A stretch of DNA of 64,000 bases from Streptomyces profundus (GCF_020740535.1 NZ_CP082362.1:7561501-7625500), one strand, 5' to 3'. Positions 46,234 to 54,180 are shown, counted from the stretch's first letter. A program made the numbers and translations. The notes: generated by a model not told the origin, from the letters alone.

Positions 46234-46656
46234 ATGCCTGACACCTTCACCACCGACGTGATCGACATCGCCACCGGAACGTCCGAGGTGGTCCACGACC
46301 TCACCCAGGACTGCGCCGCCTTCCTGCGCCGGGTGGCCGGCGGCCAAGACGGCCTGCTGAACGTGTTCACCCCGCACGCCACCACCGGGATCGCCCTGAT
46401 CGAGACGGGCGCCGGCAGCGACGACGACCTGCTGGCCGCCCTGCGCGACCTGCTGCCCCCCGACAACCGCTGGCACCACCGCCACGGCCCCGCGGGCCAC
46501 GGCCGCGACCATGTGCTGCCCGCCCTCGTCCCCCCACACGCGACCCTGCCGGTAGTCGGCGGCCAACTCGCCCTGGGCACCTGGCAGTCGGTCTGCCTCG
46601 TCGACACCAACATCGCCAACCCCGACCGCCAGGTGCGGCTGAGCTTCCTGGGCTGA
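46234..46656 (+). CDS. YjbQ-family protein (UPF0047)
   Basis: A 140-residue YjbQ protein, a family with weak thiamine-phosphate synthase activity in some members. Blocks: VVHDLTQDCAAFLRRVA, NVFTPHATTGIALIE, and the C-terminal GTWQSVCLVDTNIANPD. The last 54 bases of the gene, including the stop, are repeated exactly at 53606-53659. I interpret this as the chromosomal integration site of the island that follows, the element having supplied a replacement 3' end so the gene stays intact. Confidence 0.9.
   Translation: MPDTFTTDVIDIATGTSEVVHDLTQDCAAFLRRVAGGQDGLLNVFTPHATTGIALIETGAGSDDDLLAALRDLLPPDNRWHHRHGPAGHGRDHVLPALVPPHATLPVVGGQLALGTWQSVCLVDTNIANPDRQVRLSFLG
46603..46656 (+). repeat. attL-like 54-bp direct repeat
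   Basis: Perfect 54-bp copy of the yjbQ 3' end (GACACCAACATCGCC... to GGGCTGA), identical to 53606-53659. Flanking bases on both sides differ between the copies, so the repeat is exactly bounded. Confidence 0.9.
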
Positions 46657-46789
46657 GACGGCCGTCCCAATGCGTCCGTGGCTTTCCACGACTCTTGGCA
46701 GGGGAGGTTGCCGTCGGCGGTGTGCGGAGCTGGTGCTTCGCGGGGTGCTTTGCCGCGCGCTGTGCAGTGTGCTCCGTCACCGCGTAGGT

Positions 46790-47191
46790 TTATGGGCGGA
46801 TGATGCGAGCGACTTGTTGGGCTGGATGGTCAGGGGTGGGTCCGGGTGGGCGTCCCCAGTCGAGGACGTGAATGCCGGCGCTCTGTATGAGTTCTTCGTC
46901 CAAGTGCAGGAGCTGGACAGGGGAATATCCGCGGCGTCTGAGCCACGCGAGTCGGCGCCGCTGCTCCGCAGCGCTCAGTTCATGCCACCGATCGTGGTGG
47001 ACGCCGGGTGGCTGGCCGGGATTCTCTCGGACCCAGACGCGTATGAAATGTGTCTCGTGCGGCGCGGTGCGCAGTGTGATCAGGGCCCATGCGGTGTCGT
47101 ACGTGAGCGTGGGTCCGTGTCGGGACATGAGACGGTGGGTGCGCAGTTGCCGAAAAGGCGTTAAAAGCCATCGTCTGGTGAGCAGATTCAT
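46790..47191 (-). CDS. unknown small basic protein of the island operon
   Basis: A 133-residue Arg-rich protein, MNLLTRRWLLTPFRQLR at the start, with an amphipathic EQRRRLAWLRRRGY segment in the middle and no recognisable domain. The chosen ATG at 47191 overlaps the preceding stop as ATGA; an ATG at 47227 would overlap by 40 bases. It is the last gene in the leftward run. Function unknown. Coupling to the NTPase and cyclase genes suggests it belongs to the same system. Confidence 0.65.
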   Translation of the reverse strand: MNLLTRRWLLTPFRQLRTHRLMSRHGPTLTYDTAWALITLRTAPHETHFIRVWVRENPGQPPGVHHDRWHELSAAEQRRRLAWLRRRGYSPVQLLHLDEELIQSAGIHVLDWGRPPGPTPDHPAQQVARIIRP

Positions 47192-47934
47192 GCCGGGGCG
47201 CCTCCTGGTCCGGTCGGGGTCTGCCATCGGGCAGCGGCTGTCTTCAGGTCCTCCTGGCCGACGATGCCGAGGGTGCGGACGAGCGCTCGGAGGAAGAGCT
47301 CGCGCTGCTCAGGCGTGTGCAGTTCAGTGACGAGCTGGTCGGTGAAGCGTCGGATGTCTCCGCGAATGTCGTCGTCATAGAGTTCGCGAGGCAGGGGTAG
47401 CCCTTGGAGGGCCTCTGTGAGTGATGCGAGATCGGTGAACCGGTCGGGGAAACGAGCCATCCACCACACGCGGCGCAAGTCCGGGTCTGCCAGCACCTGC
47501 TGTAGGTGAGTCAGGCGGGCCAGCTCCTCTTCTTGTGCCAGGTCGGCTGCCTGTCGTCGGCGGGTGTGTTCTTCGGCCAGGGCGGTGTCGTTCCGGGCGG
47601 GGGTGCCCAGACGAATCTCGCCGATCACCTCCAGCCCGGGGAGAGGCCGGCTCCAGCGCGTCAGGATCGTGTTGGCCGCGTCCTGGGCCGCTTCCGGATC
47701 GAGGATGGAATGCTGGCTCAGGACGCGGCCCGCCTGGCGGCGTAGGTGATCGCGCGCGGGGACTGCAGGATCGCGATGCTCGGGAGGTTCGCTGTGTTTC
47801 CACCGCCATGCTCCGGTGATGCGAACCGTGAAATACACGCCGGTGATGCGACTGGCCATCCGCTCACCGTTGAGGGCGAGCGGATGGGCGATGCCAGCGC
47901 GTGTGCTTTTCCTGCGTCGTGGCAGAAATCTCAC
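47188..47934 (-). CDS. unknown protein of the island operon
   Basis: A 248-residue soluble-looking protein with VYFTVRITGAWRWK near residue 35, a Glu/Arg-rich helical centre (AEEHTRRRQAADLAQEEE, probably coiled coil) and a C-terminal ELFLRALVRTLGIVG. No known domain is recognised. The GTG at 47934 overlaps the NTPase stop (GTGA), indicating translational coupling. It may be an adaptor or effector of the NTPase, but there is no direct evidence. Confidence 0.7.
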   Translation of the reverse strand: MRFLPRRRKSTRAGIAHPLALNGERMASRITGVYFTVRITGAWRWKHSEPPEHRDPAVPARDHLRRQAGRVLSQHSILDPEAAQDAANTILTRWSRPLPGLEVIGEIRLGTPARNDTALAEEHTRRRQAADLAQEEELARLTHLQQVLADPDLRRVWWMARFPDRFTDLASLTEALQGLPLPRELYDDDIRGDIRRFTDQLVTELHTPEQRELFLRALVRTLGIVGQEDLKTAAARWQTPTGPGGAPA

Positions 47935-49949
47935 GTCGGTGAGGGGGAGCCGTCGTCGTGCGGGCTCGGGTCCGCACCGGGCGTGTCAGCTCCGGGTTTC
48001 TGTGCGGAGACCAGCAGGTCTAGCAGCTTCAAGCGCCGGGCCCGACCCAGTTCTGAGCTGCCAGAGGAGCCCACCAGCAGTCCGGCGGCTCCGGCCTGAC
48101 CGATGTGTCCGCGCAACACCGTTGCGGCCATGGGGAGTACCTGCTCGTCCGTCAGTTTGGAGGAGTCCAGCCAAGCGGCCAGCCGGTCGTGGGCTGCGTC
48201 AGCGGTGGAGGGTTCCCGAAGGGCCGCACGCCAGCCTCGGGCGAACAGGTCAGGGGTCTGGGCGTCTTCCTCGTCGTCGGCGCCCTCTGGGTTTTCGGGC
48301 AGTGGCAGGAGCGTGTCGCTGGAGATGTCGGTCAGGGCCAAGAACGTGCTTGCTCCCGCTCTGCGGATCGTGGTGTCGGTGGACTCGGCCCAGTTGACGA
48401 TCTCCGACAGCACCAGGATGCGCTGATCAGGCGTACTGGCCAGGGTGCGTACCGCCTCTGCCACTGCCTCGCGCGCCGCTTCGTCGTCCTTCGAGGCCAG
48501 CAGGCGCAGCCGGGTCAGAGCGATGCGGGGGTACAGCTGACCCAGCTGACCCGAGCAGATCTCGGCGATTGCCTTGGTCAGCTCCTCGCTGGTGGACTTC
48601 TGCTGTGCCCAGTCGTACAGCTGCTTGCGGACGACGACCCCTGTGACCGGGTGGAGTGCCATAGTCTCGACGATTCCGAGCGCCAGCTGCCGGTGCGCCG
48701 CCCGGCCCTTCTCGATCCAAGCGATCGCCACAGACAAGACTGTGGACCCCCCGGGCAGCAGAGCGAGCCGGACCAGACAGTCGGCGATGCGCCGCAGGTG
48801 GCCCACGGCGATCCCGTGTGGCTGGCTGATGTGGGAGGCCCATTCCAGCAACACAGGTCGCAGTTGCGGCCTCTGTTGCCATACGTACTTCAGGAGGGCT
48901 TCGGACAGTCCGTGCCGGTCGGAATCCAGGGAGATTGCTTCGCCGTCCACTTGACAGGCATTGACGGCCTTGAGGCGCATGTCGAGATCACGGCCGGCCA
49001 GTGCCCCACCGGGAGGCAGCTTGCCGCCGACCTTCGTGAAGAGCTGATCTGCTGCGGCGAGCACGATGTCCGCCGGTACCTTCTCCAGCAGCGCACTGCC
49101 CACCAGGAGTGCTCTTTCGCGGAGGTCGTCCTGCGCCGAGTGCCTCTCGAACCAGTCCTTCAAATGGTCGTGCCAGTCGGTGAACTCCTGCCGGACCGCA
49201 ACTTCGCCGCCCACTTCGGCCTGTGCGATCAGCCGAGCCAGGCGAGCGGCGTCGCCGGGAGGCGCCGCCGGGGTGAGCAAGCCGCTCAGAGGAGTCTGGT
49301 TCAGCCAGTCGATCCTGTCGGCTGCCAGGTGGTGCAGGTGGGCTCGGGCGACATCTGGCGACGGAGGACGGATCATACGTACCGCGGGTGTGGTGGTGAG
49401 TGACTCAGGCTTCCAACTGCCAGGGTCGGCGAGGATGATCAGGAGGGCCTCGGAGGCTTCAGCGTCTTTCTGGTAGTCGGCCAGCCCGGCGTAGAAGTCT
49501 TCCGGCAGGGCTCGGAATCCGGTCAGGTCCAGGACGAAGCCGTACCCCTTGGTGTGGGGAATCTGTTCTGTGCGCGGTCGGTCCCAGTCCAGCACCAGCC
49601 AGCGGATCCGTTCTCGTGGTACATCTGCCTGGCGAAGGACACGCAGGGCGGTGGTACGCCTCCCCGTGCCGGCCTCCCCGCAGAGCACCAGTGTGTTGCT
49701 TCGCGCGTGTGGGCCGCGGAGCAGGCCGGCGGCGCTTTCCACTTGGCCGGTGTTCTGAGAACCTTTGGGGTCGACGAATGCCTGTTCCACGAAATCCAGC
49801 TCGTGATCGTCTACGCCGATGCCGCGCAGATATTCCCAGCCTCGTACGTACTGGTGGTGGTGCTCCTCGTAGTCGCCAGCGACCTGCGTCAGTCGTGCGT
49901 GGCCGGAAGCCTCGGCCTGCTGGTGTGGTGCCGCCTCGGTGCCTGTCAT
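47931..49949 (-). CDS. degenerate-P-loop NTPase with helical C-terminus
   Basis: A 672-residue protein. Residues 13-27 carry the motif ASGHARLTQVAGDY, followed by a His-rich EEHHHQY. A P-loop-like GEAGTGRRTT lies at 91-100, with Arg where Lys of Walker A is expected, and WLVLDWDRP and LLIILADPG are possible Walker B/sensor strands. The remaining 450 residues are Leu/Ala-rich helical repeats, suited to protein binding. The plan resembles STAND-like or iSTAND NTPases of bacterial conflict systems. The ATG at 49949 overlaps the cyclase stop by ATGA, so the two are co-translated. Confidence 0.75.
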   Translation of the reverse strand: MTGTEAAPHQQAEASGHARLTQVAGDYEEHHHQYVRGWEYLRGIGVDDHELDFVEQAFVDPKGSQNTGQVESAAGLLRGPHARSNTLVLCGEAGTGRRTTALRVLRQADVPRERIRWLVLDWDRPRTEQIPHTKGYGFVLDLTGFRALPEDFYAGLADYQKDAEASEALLIILADPGSWKPESLTTTPAVRMIRPPSPDVARAHLHHLAADRIDWLNQTPLSGLLTPAAPPGDAARLARLIAQAEVGGEVAVRQEFTDWHDHLKDWFERHSAQDDLRERALLVGSALLEKVPADIVLAAADQLFTKVGGKLPPGGALAGRDLDMRLKAVNACQVDGEAISLDSDRHGLSEALLKYVWQQRPQLRPVLLEWASHISQPHGIAVGHLRRIADCLVRLALLPGGSTVLSVAIAWIEKGRAAHRQLALGIVETMALHPVTGVVVRKQLYDWAQQKSTSEELTKAIAEICSGQLGQLYPRIALTRLRLLASKDDEAAREAVAEAVRTLASTPDQRILVLSEIVNWAESTDTTIRRAGASTFLALTDISSDTLLPLPENPEGADDEEDAQTPDLFARGWRAALREPSTADAAHDRLAAWLDSSKLTDEQVLPMAATVLRGHIGQAGAAGLLVGSSGSSELGRARRLKLLDLLVSAQKPGADTPGADPSPHDDGSPSPT

Positions 49950-50764
49950 GACTGCTCCGGACCGGGGTTGTAGTTGCCGGCGACCTGGATCAGTCGTGCC
50001 TTGCCAGTAGCCTTGGCCCTCTGCCGCACGTCGGGCCGCGATGCGTCCGCTTGCGTGTGCTCCGCCGTACGCCGGGTGGCCTGATGCTCCTCGTCGGGCG
50101 GCGCAGTCCCGTTTGGAGTGAGGTGAGGGCTGATCGCCGTCGGCCCCAGTCCGGGTACGAAAACCCAGCACGTCTCCTCGAACCCAGGCTTGTCTTCGAC
50201 GCGGGCGGTGGCCCGGTGAAAGTGGTGTTTCCTGAGAGTCTGAGTGCGTTGCGCCAGTACGGTCCGGTGGAAGACCGTGTTCGAGACCGCAGCGGCCAGG
50301 AGCAGATTGTGGTCCTCGGCCGCAGTCAGAGCCCGGCGGGCTGCGTCACTGTCGACCAGACGGCAGGCGACGTTGATGGCGTCACCCCGGTAGTCGGGGG
50401 GCTGCAGAGGGCCGACGTGCACGCTCGCACGCAGCCGGATGGGTGCTGCGCTGGCCAGCCGGGTCTGCTCGTGACGAGCCAGCTCCTGGCCGAGGTGGGT
50501 GAGGAGGGGGTCGACCAGCCGTGCGGCGTACCGGGCGGGCACGACGAAGATGGCACCGTCGCCGCTGTCCTTGATCGTGATTTCCAGAGCTGTTCCGGCG
50601 CCGAGCCCACTGTGCGTGAACGCGGCGGCCAGCATACGGTCCAGGTCGGCCCGGGCAGGTGCCATCAGGGCCTCAGGGATCCGGCTGTATCCCTTCATAT
50701 CGACGACCAGGAGCGCCTGCTCCTGCGGTACATCGTGCGTGTGGGGTGGGAGGGGAGATGACAT
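49946..50764 (-). CDS. class III nucleotidyl cyclase
   Basis: A 272-residue protein whose first 200 residues form a class III cyclase catalytic domain. Metal Asp residues are D22 (LVVDMKGYS) and D69 (KDSGDGAIF); the transition-state Asn and Arg are N131 and R135 (GDAINVACRL). K65 and D124 align with the Lys/Asp pair that selects adenine in adenylyl cyclases, favouring cAMP over cCMP/cUMP. The linker is followed by the tail ATGKARLIQVAGNY (252-265), matching the NTPase N-terminus. No membrane or sensor domain is present. GGAAGG lies about ten bases before the ATG. Neighbouring CRP-type and membrane-effector genes suggest immune-type signalling. Confidence 0.85.
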   Translation of the reverse strand: MSSPLPPHTHDVPQEQALLVVDMKGYSRIPEALMAPARADLDRMLAAAFTHSGLGAGTALEITIKDSGDGAIFVVPARYAARLVDPLLTHLGQELARHEQTRLASAAPIRLRASVHVGPLQPPDYRGDAINVACRLVDSDAARRALTAAEDHNLLLAAAVSNTVFHRTVLAQRTQTLRKHHFHRATARVEDKPGFEETCWVFVPGLGPTAISPHLTPNGTAPPDEEHQATRRTAEHTQADASRPDVRQRAKATGKARLIQVAGNYNPGPEQS

Positions 50765-50866
50765 GGGTAAGGGGCCTTCCCATCGTGACGGGGTGTGAGT
50801 GCCCCATGCTTGTCGCCCCCGGGTCGAGGCGGTGCACAGTAGTGGGCACCGCAGGAGTGCGGTCGG

Positions 50867-51526
50867 TCACCTCTGGGTGCGCGCGTGTGCCTGGATTGAT
50901 GCGAAGTCCCGGATCGACAGCCCGCCGCCTGCCTCGGTGGCGAGCCAGCCCTGCTCACGCCATGGCCGCAACGCCGACCCCACGGCGTTGCGGGAGGCGC
51001 CGATCATCTCCGACAGCTCTGCCTGCGTCAGGCGCACGAGGTACTCGGCACCGGCGGTGGAGGCGGCTTGGAGGAGGCGGCCGAGGGCCGAGGCCAGACG
51101 CATCGATACCGGGGCGGTAGCCATCTCCAGGCGCACCGCCTCTGCCTCGCGGACCCGTGTGATGGCGTGGCGCAGCAAGGGGGCCAGCAGCGCGTGGCGG
51201 TCCACGAAGGCAAGGAAATCCCCACGCGGGACGATGTGAACCCGGCAATCCTCGGCAGCAATGACCGATGCGGTGCGTGGCTGCTCGTCCAGGACGGCGA
51301 GCTCGCCCAGAAGTTCACCGGCTCCACGTACCGCCAGAAGCGTCCGTTCCCCGTGAGATCCGGTCAGTGTGATCAGGGCCGAACCGGAGGCCAGAAGGAT
51401 GACATGAGTGCCGGGATCCCCCTGCCGCAACAGCACGCTCCTGGCCGGCCGGACGCGGACCGGGGTCAGACCGCACAAGCGGGACCACAACTGCTGACCT
51501 ATGACTGACAGATACGGCTGACACAT
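50867..51526 (-). CDS. CRP/FNR-family regulator with cyclic-nucleotide domain
   Basis: A 219-residue CRP-like regulator. The phosphate-binding cassette GELAVLDEQPRTA (residues 74-86) keeps the Gly-Glu-Leu and the Arg-Thr-Ala that bind cyclic nucleotide in CRP, so ligand binding is likely. The C-terminal winged helix contains TQAELSEMIGASRNAVGSALRPW (167-189). The ATG at 51526 follows GGGGTGA; a GTG at 51532 is in frame. It lies between the membrane effector and the cyclase, suggesting that it responds to the cyclase product. Confidence 0.88.
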   Translation of the reverse strand: MCQPYLSVIGQQLWSRLCGLTPVRVRPARSVLLRQGDPGTHVILLASGSALITLTGSHGERTLLAVRGAGELLGELAVLDEQPRTASVIAAEDCRVHIVPRGDFLAFVDRHALLAPLLRHAITRVREAEAVRLEMATAPVSMRLASALGRLLQAASTAGAEYLVRLTQAELSEMIGASRNAVGSALRPWREQGWLATEAGGGLSIRDFASIQAHARTQR

Positions 51527-51563
51527 ACTCACCCCAAGTAATGGCCGTCCTGCGGTGATGCTC

Positions 51564-52082
51564 TCAAGAAGAGACGTACAGGATCAACAGCCCAAGTGTG
51601 GCGACTGCTGTGGCTGTCGCCACAAAGTCGACAGCCCATTTGACGGCACGGAACTTTTGCTGTGCGAGGGTGGTGAACAACGCCAGCTTTGCGGCGTCCG
51701 CCCGGAGGTGGCCATCGCCGCAGCCCGCGGGGCAGGCTGGCGAGCTTCCCTCGGATTGGTCGTTGGCTGGTGTGGTGCCCGCGAATGTCCTGAGACGACC
51801 GTCTCGTGGGAGGGCGGGGCGGATCGCGGACATAGCGATGATCAGAGCCACGGCAAGAAGAGCGGCGGCAGTTGTCAGAGTGATCAGGGGCAGCCAGCCG
51901 GACTCGCGGGCGGCTGAGAGCGCTGCGATGTCCACACCCATCATGCCTCCGGCGATGCCGCACAGTGTCGTGGCCTTGGAGTCGGCGCGCTGCACTTCGG
52001 CGAACATCACCGCCACTTCGGCCGCAAGCCCGTGGCGGGCCCCATGGTCATTTGCAGCGCAGCTTCCGTCGGTGTCGGACAC
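51564..52082 (-). CDS. Pycsar-effector-like membrane protein (PycTM-type)
   Basis: A 172-residue membrane protein with hydrophobic segments at about 39-57, 64-86 and 150-170. The pattern EVQRADSKATTL before the first helix and LAQQKFRAVKWAVDF before the last matches what I know of Pycsar transmembrane effectors, which depolarise the membrane on binding a cyclic nucleotide. GGAGGAGC directly precedes the GTG start at 52082. It is the first gene of the leftward run. The family call is by motif memory only, and the activating nucleotide is unknown. Confidence 0.75.
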   Translation of the reverse strand: MSDTDGSCAANDHGARHGLAAEVAVMFAEVQRADSKATTLCGIAGGMMGVDIAALSAARESGWLPLITLTTAAALLAVALIIAMSAIRPALPRDGRLRTFAGTTPANDQSEGSSPACPAGCGDGHLRADAAKLALFTTLAQQKFRAVKWAVDFVATATAVATLGLLILYVSS

Positions 52083-52448
52083 TAGCTCCTCCAGGGGACG
52101 CAGCTTCTCTGGGCCTTCTCACCGTGCCGGGATTACGGCTGCTCCAGTGCCTTGCACAGGGCACCGCAGCTGATGGCCACGTCACAGTCACCCCAGTAGG
52201 CCGAGCCTTGTGGAGAGTTATTGCCATCCATCTGTCCTGCCTCGAGCGACGGTGAGAACCTGGTTGCGATGCGCAGGGCATCCGTCTAGCCTGTCGGCAG
52301 GAATGGAGCCTGGGACAGCACCTGGGCCACCTCCGGTCATCTTGAGGTACGGGGCGTCGGAAAGCACCCTCGCCACCGCCTTCTTCCAGACTCCCCGCGT
52401 ACCTGTCCCGTCCGCTGTTGTGTTCCGGACAGGTGAAAGGCGTTCTCC
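52083..52448. promoter_or_regulatory. divergent control region of the island
   Basis: No gene is seen in these 366 bases. It must hold the promoters of the leftward cyclase run and of the rightward gene at 52449. A perfect 8-bp inverted repeat, ACCTGTCC (52401-52408) and GGACAGGT (52427-52434), sits just before the ribosome binding site of the rightward gene. A TGTGAC half-site reminiscent of CRP boxes occurs on the minus strand near 52185. Confidence 0.5.
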
Positions 52449-53444
52449 TTGACCATCTACTCCCAGCACGCCAACCGTGGAAAGATCCAGATTCTGGCGA
52501 CTTACCAAGATTCTGGCGGTGTCGTGTCCAAGACCGTGACGAGTCTGGCCGACTCTCGTCTCGCGGCTCCAATCGTCGATGCTCTCAACCGAGTCTCCGC
52601 TTTCGTCACCTTCCCCATCAGCATCCACGACTGCCGGGAACGACGTGTGCGCTACTACCCGCTCACGCATCTCGCGGCGCTGACCGACGTCGCTGGCCGC
52701 GCGGATCTTCTCAGCGGCGCCCACAGTTTGTGGTACGAGTACGTCTGCCTTCGGCTTCACCAGGCGCTCGTTGATCTGGAAAGTGCCTTGGTGGCACTGC
52801 CAGACACGGTCAGTAGGGCGATCCGTTCCGAGCTAGAGGTGGAGGAGCGTGAGTTGCGTGCGGCGCTCGCCGACTATTCGGGGACTTCCGAGGAGGATGA
52901 ACCGGAGATCGAGCGCTTGTGGGAGTTCGGTCACCCTTTCGTTAAGAGCGACGACGGACTGGATACGTTGAGCGACGAGACGCGAGAGCAGCTCGATGAC
53001 CGTGAGGCGGGATTCTCCGCGGAGGAGCGGGAGAAAGCCGTTGCCGACCTTCGGGTTCTAGTCGCTGTGCACTCTCGGGTCGGCGAAATGCGGGCCTCAC
53101 TGGACGACCCGAGCTGTCGGCTCTTTGCCGAGCCGTACGGCTCGCACGGCTTCTACCTGACGATCGAAGCACCGGAGCCCGATGATGACGACGCCTCGTG
53201 GGAGATCGAGATCGGGCTTTGGGAGCCGGACGACCCCGACGAAGAGTACGGAGAGGGCACCAGTGCGACGGGAAATCCGGTCGCCAGCTGTGCTCTTCCG
53301 CAGGCGCCGAGTGCCGACGAACTCGTCCGCTTGCTGAAGTCGGTAGACGAGAGACCACTGTTGCTTGCCGAGTGGGCCGAGACGCCAGTGGGAGCGGCTC
53401 TCGCGGGGACGGCGATGGTGGTGACCAGTCGCCACGACTCCTGA
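52449..53444 (+). CDS. unknown acidic protein of the island
   Basis: A 331-residue protein with no recognised domain. Its C-terminal half is strongly acidic (EAPEPDDDDASWEIEIGLWEP region). It lacks a signal peptide and clear membrane helices; residues 95-125 look helical. The start is TTG at 52449, preceded by GAAAGG eight bases upstream. It is divergent from the cyclase run and ends 161 bases before the right direct repeat. It may be a sensor, an antagonist or an unrelated cargo gene. Confidence 0.7.
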   Translation: MTIYSQHANRGKIQILATYQDSGGVVSKTVTSLADSRLAAPIVDALNRVSAFVTFPISIHDCRERRVRYYPLTHLAALTDVAGRADLLSGAHSLWYEYVCLRLHQALVDLESALVALPDTVSRAIRSELEVEERELRAALADYSGTSEEDEPEIERLWEFGHPFVKSDDGLDTLSDETREQLDDREAGFSAEEREKAVADLRVLVAVHSRVGEMRASLDDPSCRLFAEPYGSHGFYLTIEAPEPDDDDASWEIEIGLWEPDDPDEEYGEGTSATGNPVASCALPQAPSADELVRLLKSVDERPLLLAEWAETPVGAALAGTAMVVTSRHDS

Positions 53445-53605
53445 TTGAGGGCCAGCAGGGGGCCGTACTGGTGCGGCGGGCTCCGTTGAACGCCGGTGGG
53501 TGGGTACCTCAGCCGCCGTGGTCATCCCGCGAGCGATGGCCACGGCACCGGCCCGGTGGGCGTCGTGAGCGAGTTACCCTGGGGTTGCCTTTGCGGAGGT
53601 TGGCG

Positions 53606-53659
53606 GACACCAACATCGCCAACCCCGACCGCCAGGTGCGGCTGAGCTTCCTGGGCTGA
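53606..53659 (+). repeat. attR-like 54-bp direct repeat
   Basis: Perfect second copy of the yjbQ 3' end (also 46603-46656). Upstream of it there is no further yjbQ sequence, so this is a displaced gene end, not a second gene. Confidence 0.9.
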
Positions 53660-54180
53660 CGAGGATCGGTCCGGAGCGCCGGGTCTCCGTCAGGTCGGCG
53701 CGAAGGCGTTCCGACGGCGGCGCCCTCGGCGACGATCACCGGTGGCGCGGGCCCCGGGCTGTCGGCCCGTCAAGGACGTCCAGGGCCAGTCGCCGCCGGT
53801 GCCGGCGCCGGGTCCCATGGCCCACTCCCGGGCTGGCCTGCTTCGGCGACGCCGGCTCGGGCACCTCCTTCAGCACGCTCTTCCACCCGTCCCGGGCCGA
53901 GGACGGCGAGCGGCTGGGGGAGACGTCGGAACCCCGCTCGACGTGGTGGCCGGCGGACGGGTCTCCCGCTCGCGGCGGCGCGTGGGCCGCGGACCCGCCG
54001 CGAGCTGTGGACGGCTCCGTTGGCGAACCGCGTCAACCGCCCCGACGAGCCGCTGGCCGCGGGGGAGGTAGTGCTGGCCCCGGGATACGGCCAGCCGGAC
54101 GGCCACCGGAGGACGGACGGCGCCGCCCCGGGGCCGCAGCGGCGGCCCGAAGCCGTCCACCGGCTCTTGGACGCGCGCGG
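53660..54180. other. gene-poor region right of the island
   Basis: Very GC-rich sequence without a supported gene. Several overlapping frames (for example one containing ELWTAPLANRVNRPDEP near 54000-54060) look like fragments of a decayed gene, but none has a start with a ribosome binding site or a recognisable domain. Confidence 0.4.

Larger units (their letters stand above)
46603..53659. mobile_element. integrated genomic island with cyclase-based system
   Basis: A segment of about 7.0 kb between 54-bp direct repeats at the yjbQ 3' end. Base composition is visibly more A/T than in the neighbouring genes, and codon third positions are less biased. It contains six leftward genes and one rightward gene, none of them an integrase, transposase or relaxase. 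Mobility may have been provided in trans or lost. Confidence 0.8.

Noticed and set aside
46603..46656. tRNA gene as the island attachment site
   Set aside because: The repeat encodes protein sequence (yjbQ end) and does not fold as a tRNA; no tRNA was seen nearby.
46670..47164. Plus-strand frame at the left end of the island
   Set aside because: Antisense to the coupled minus-strand gene, Cys/Arg-rich, and no ribosome binding site.
53198..53659. Plus-strand frame ending in the YjbQ C-terminus
   Set aside because: Only the last 54 bases match yjbQ, as a direct repeat; upstream residues are unrelated, so it is not a second or truncated yjbQ gene.
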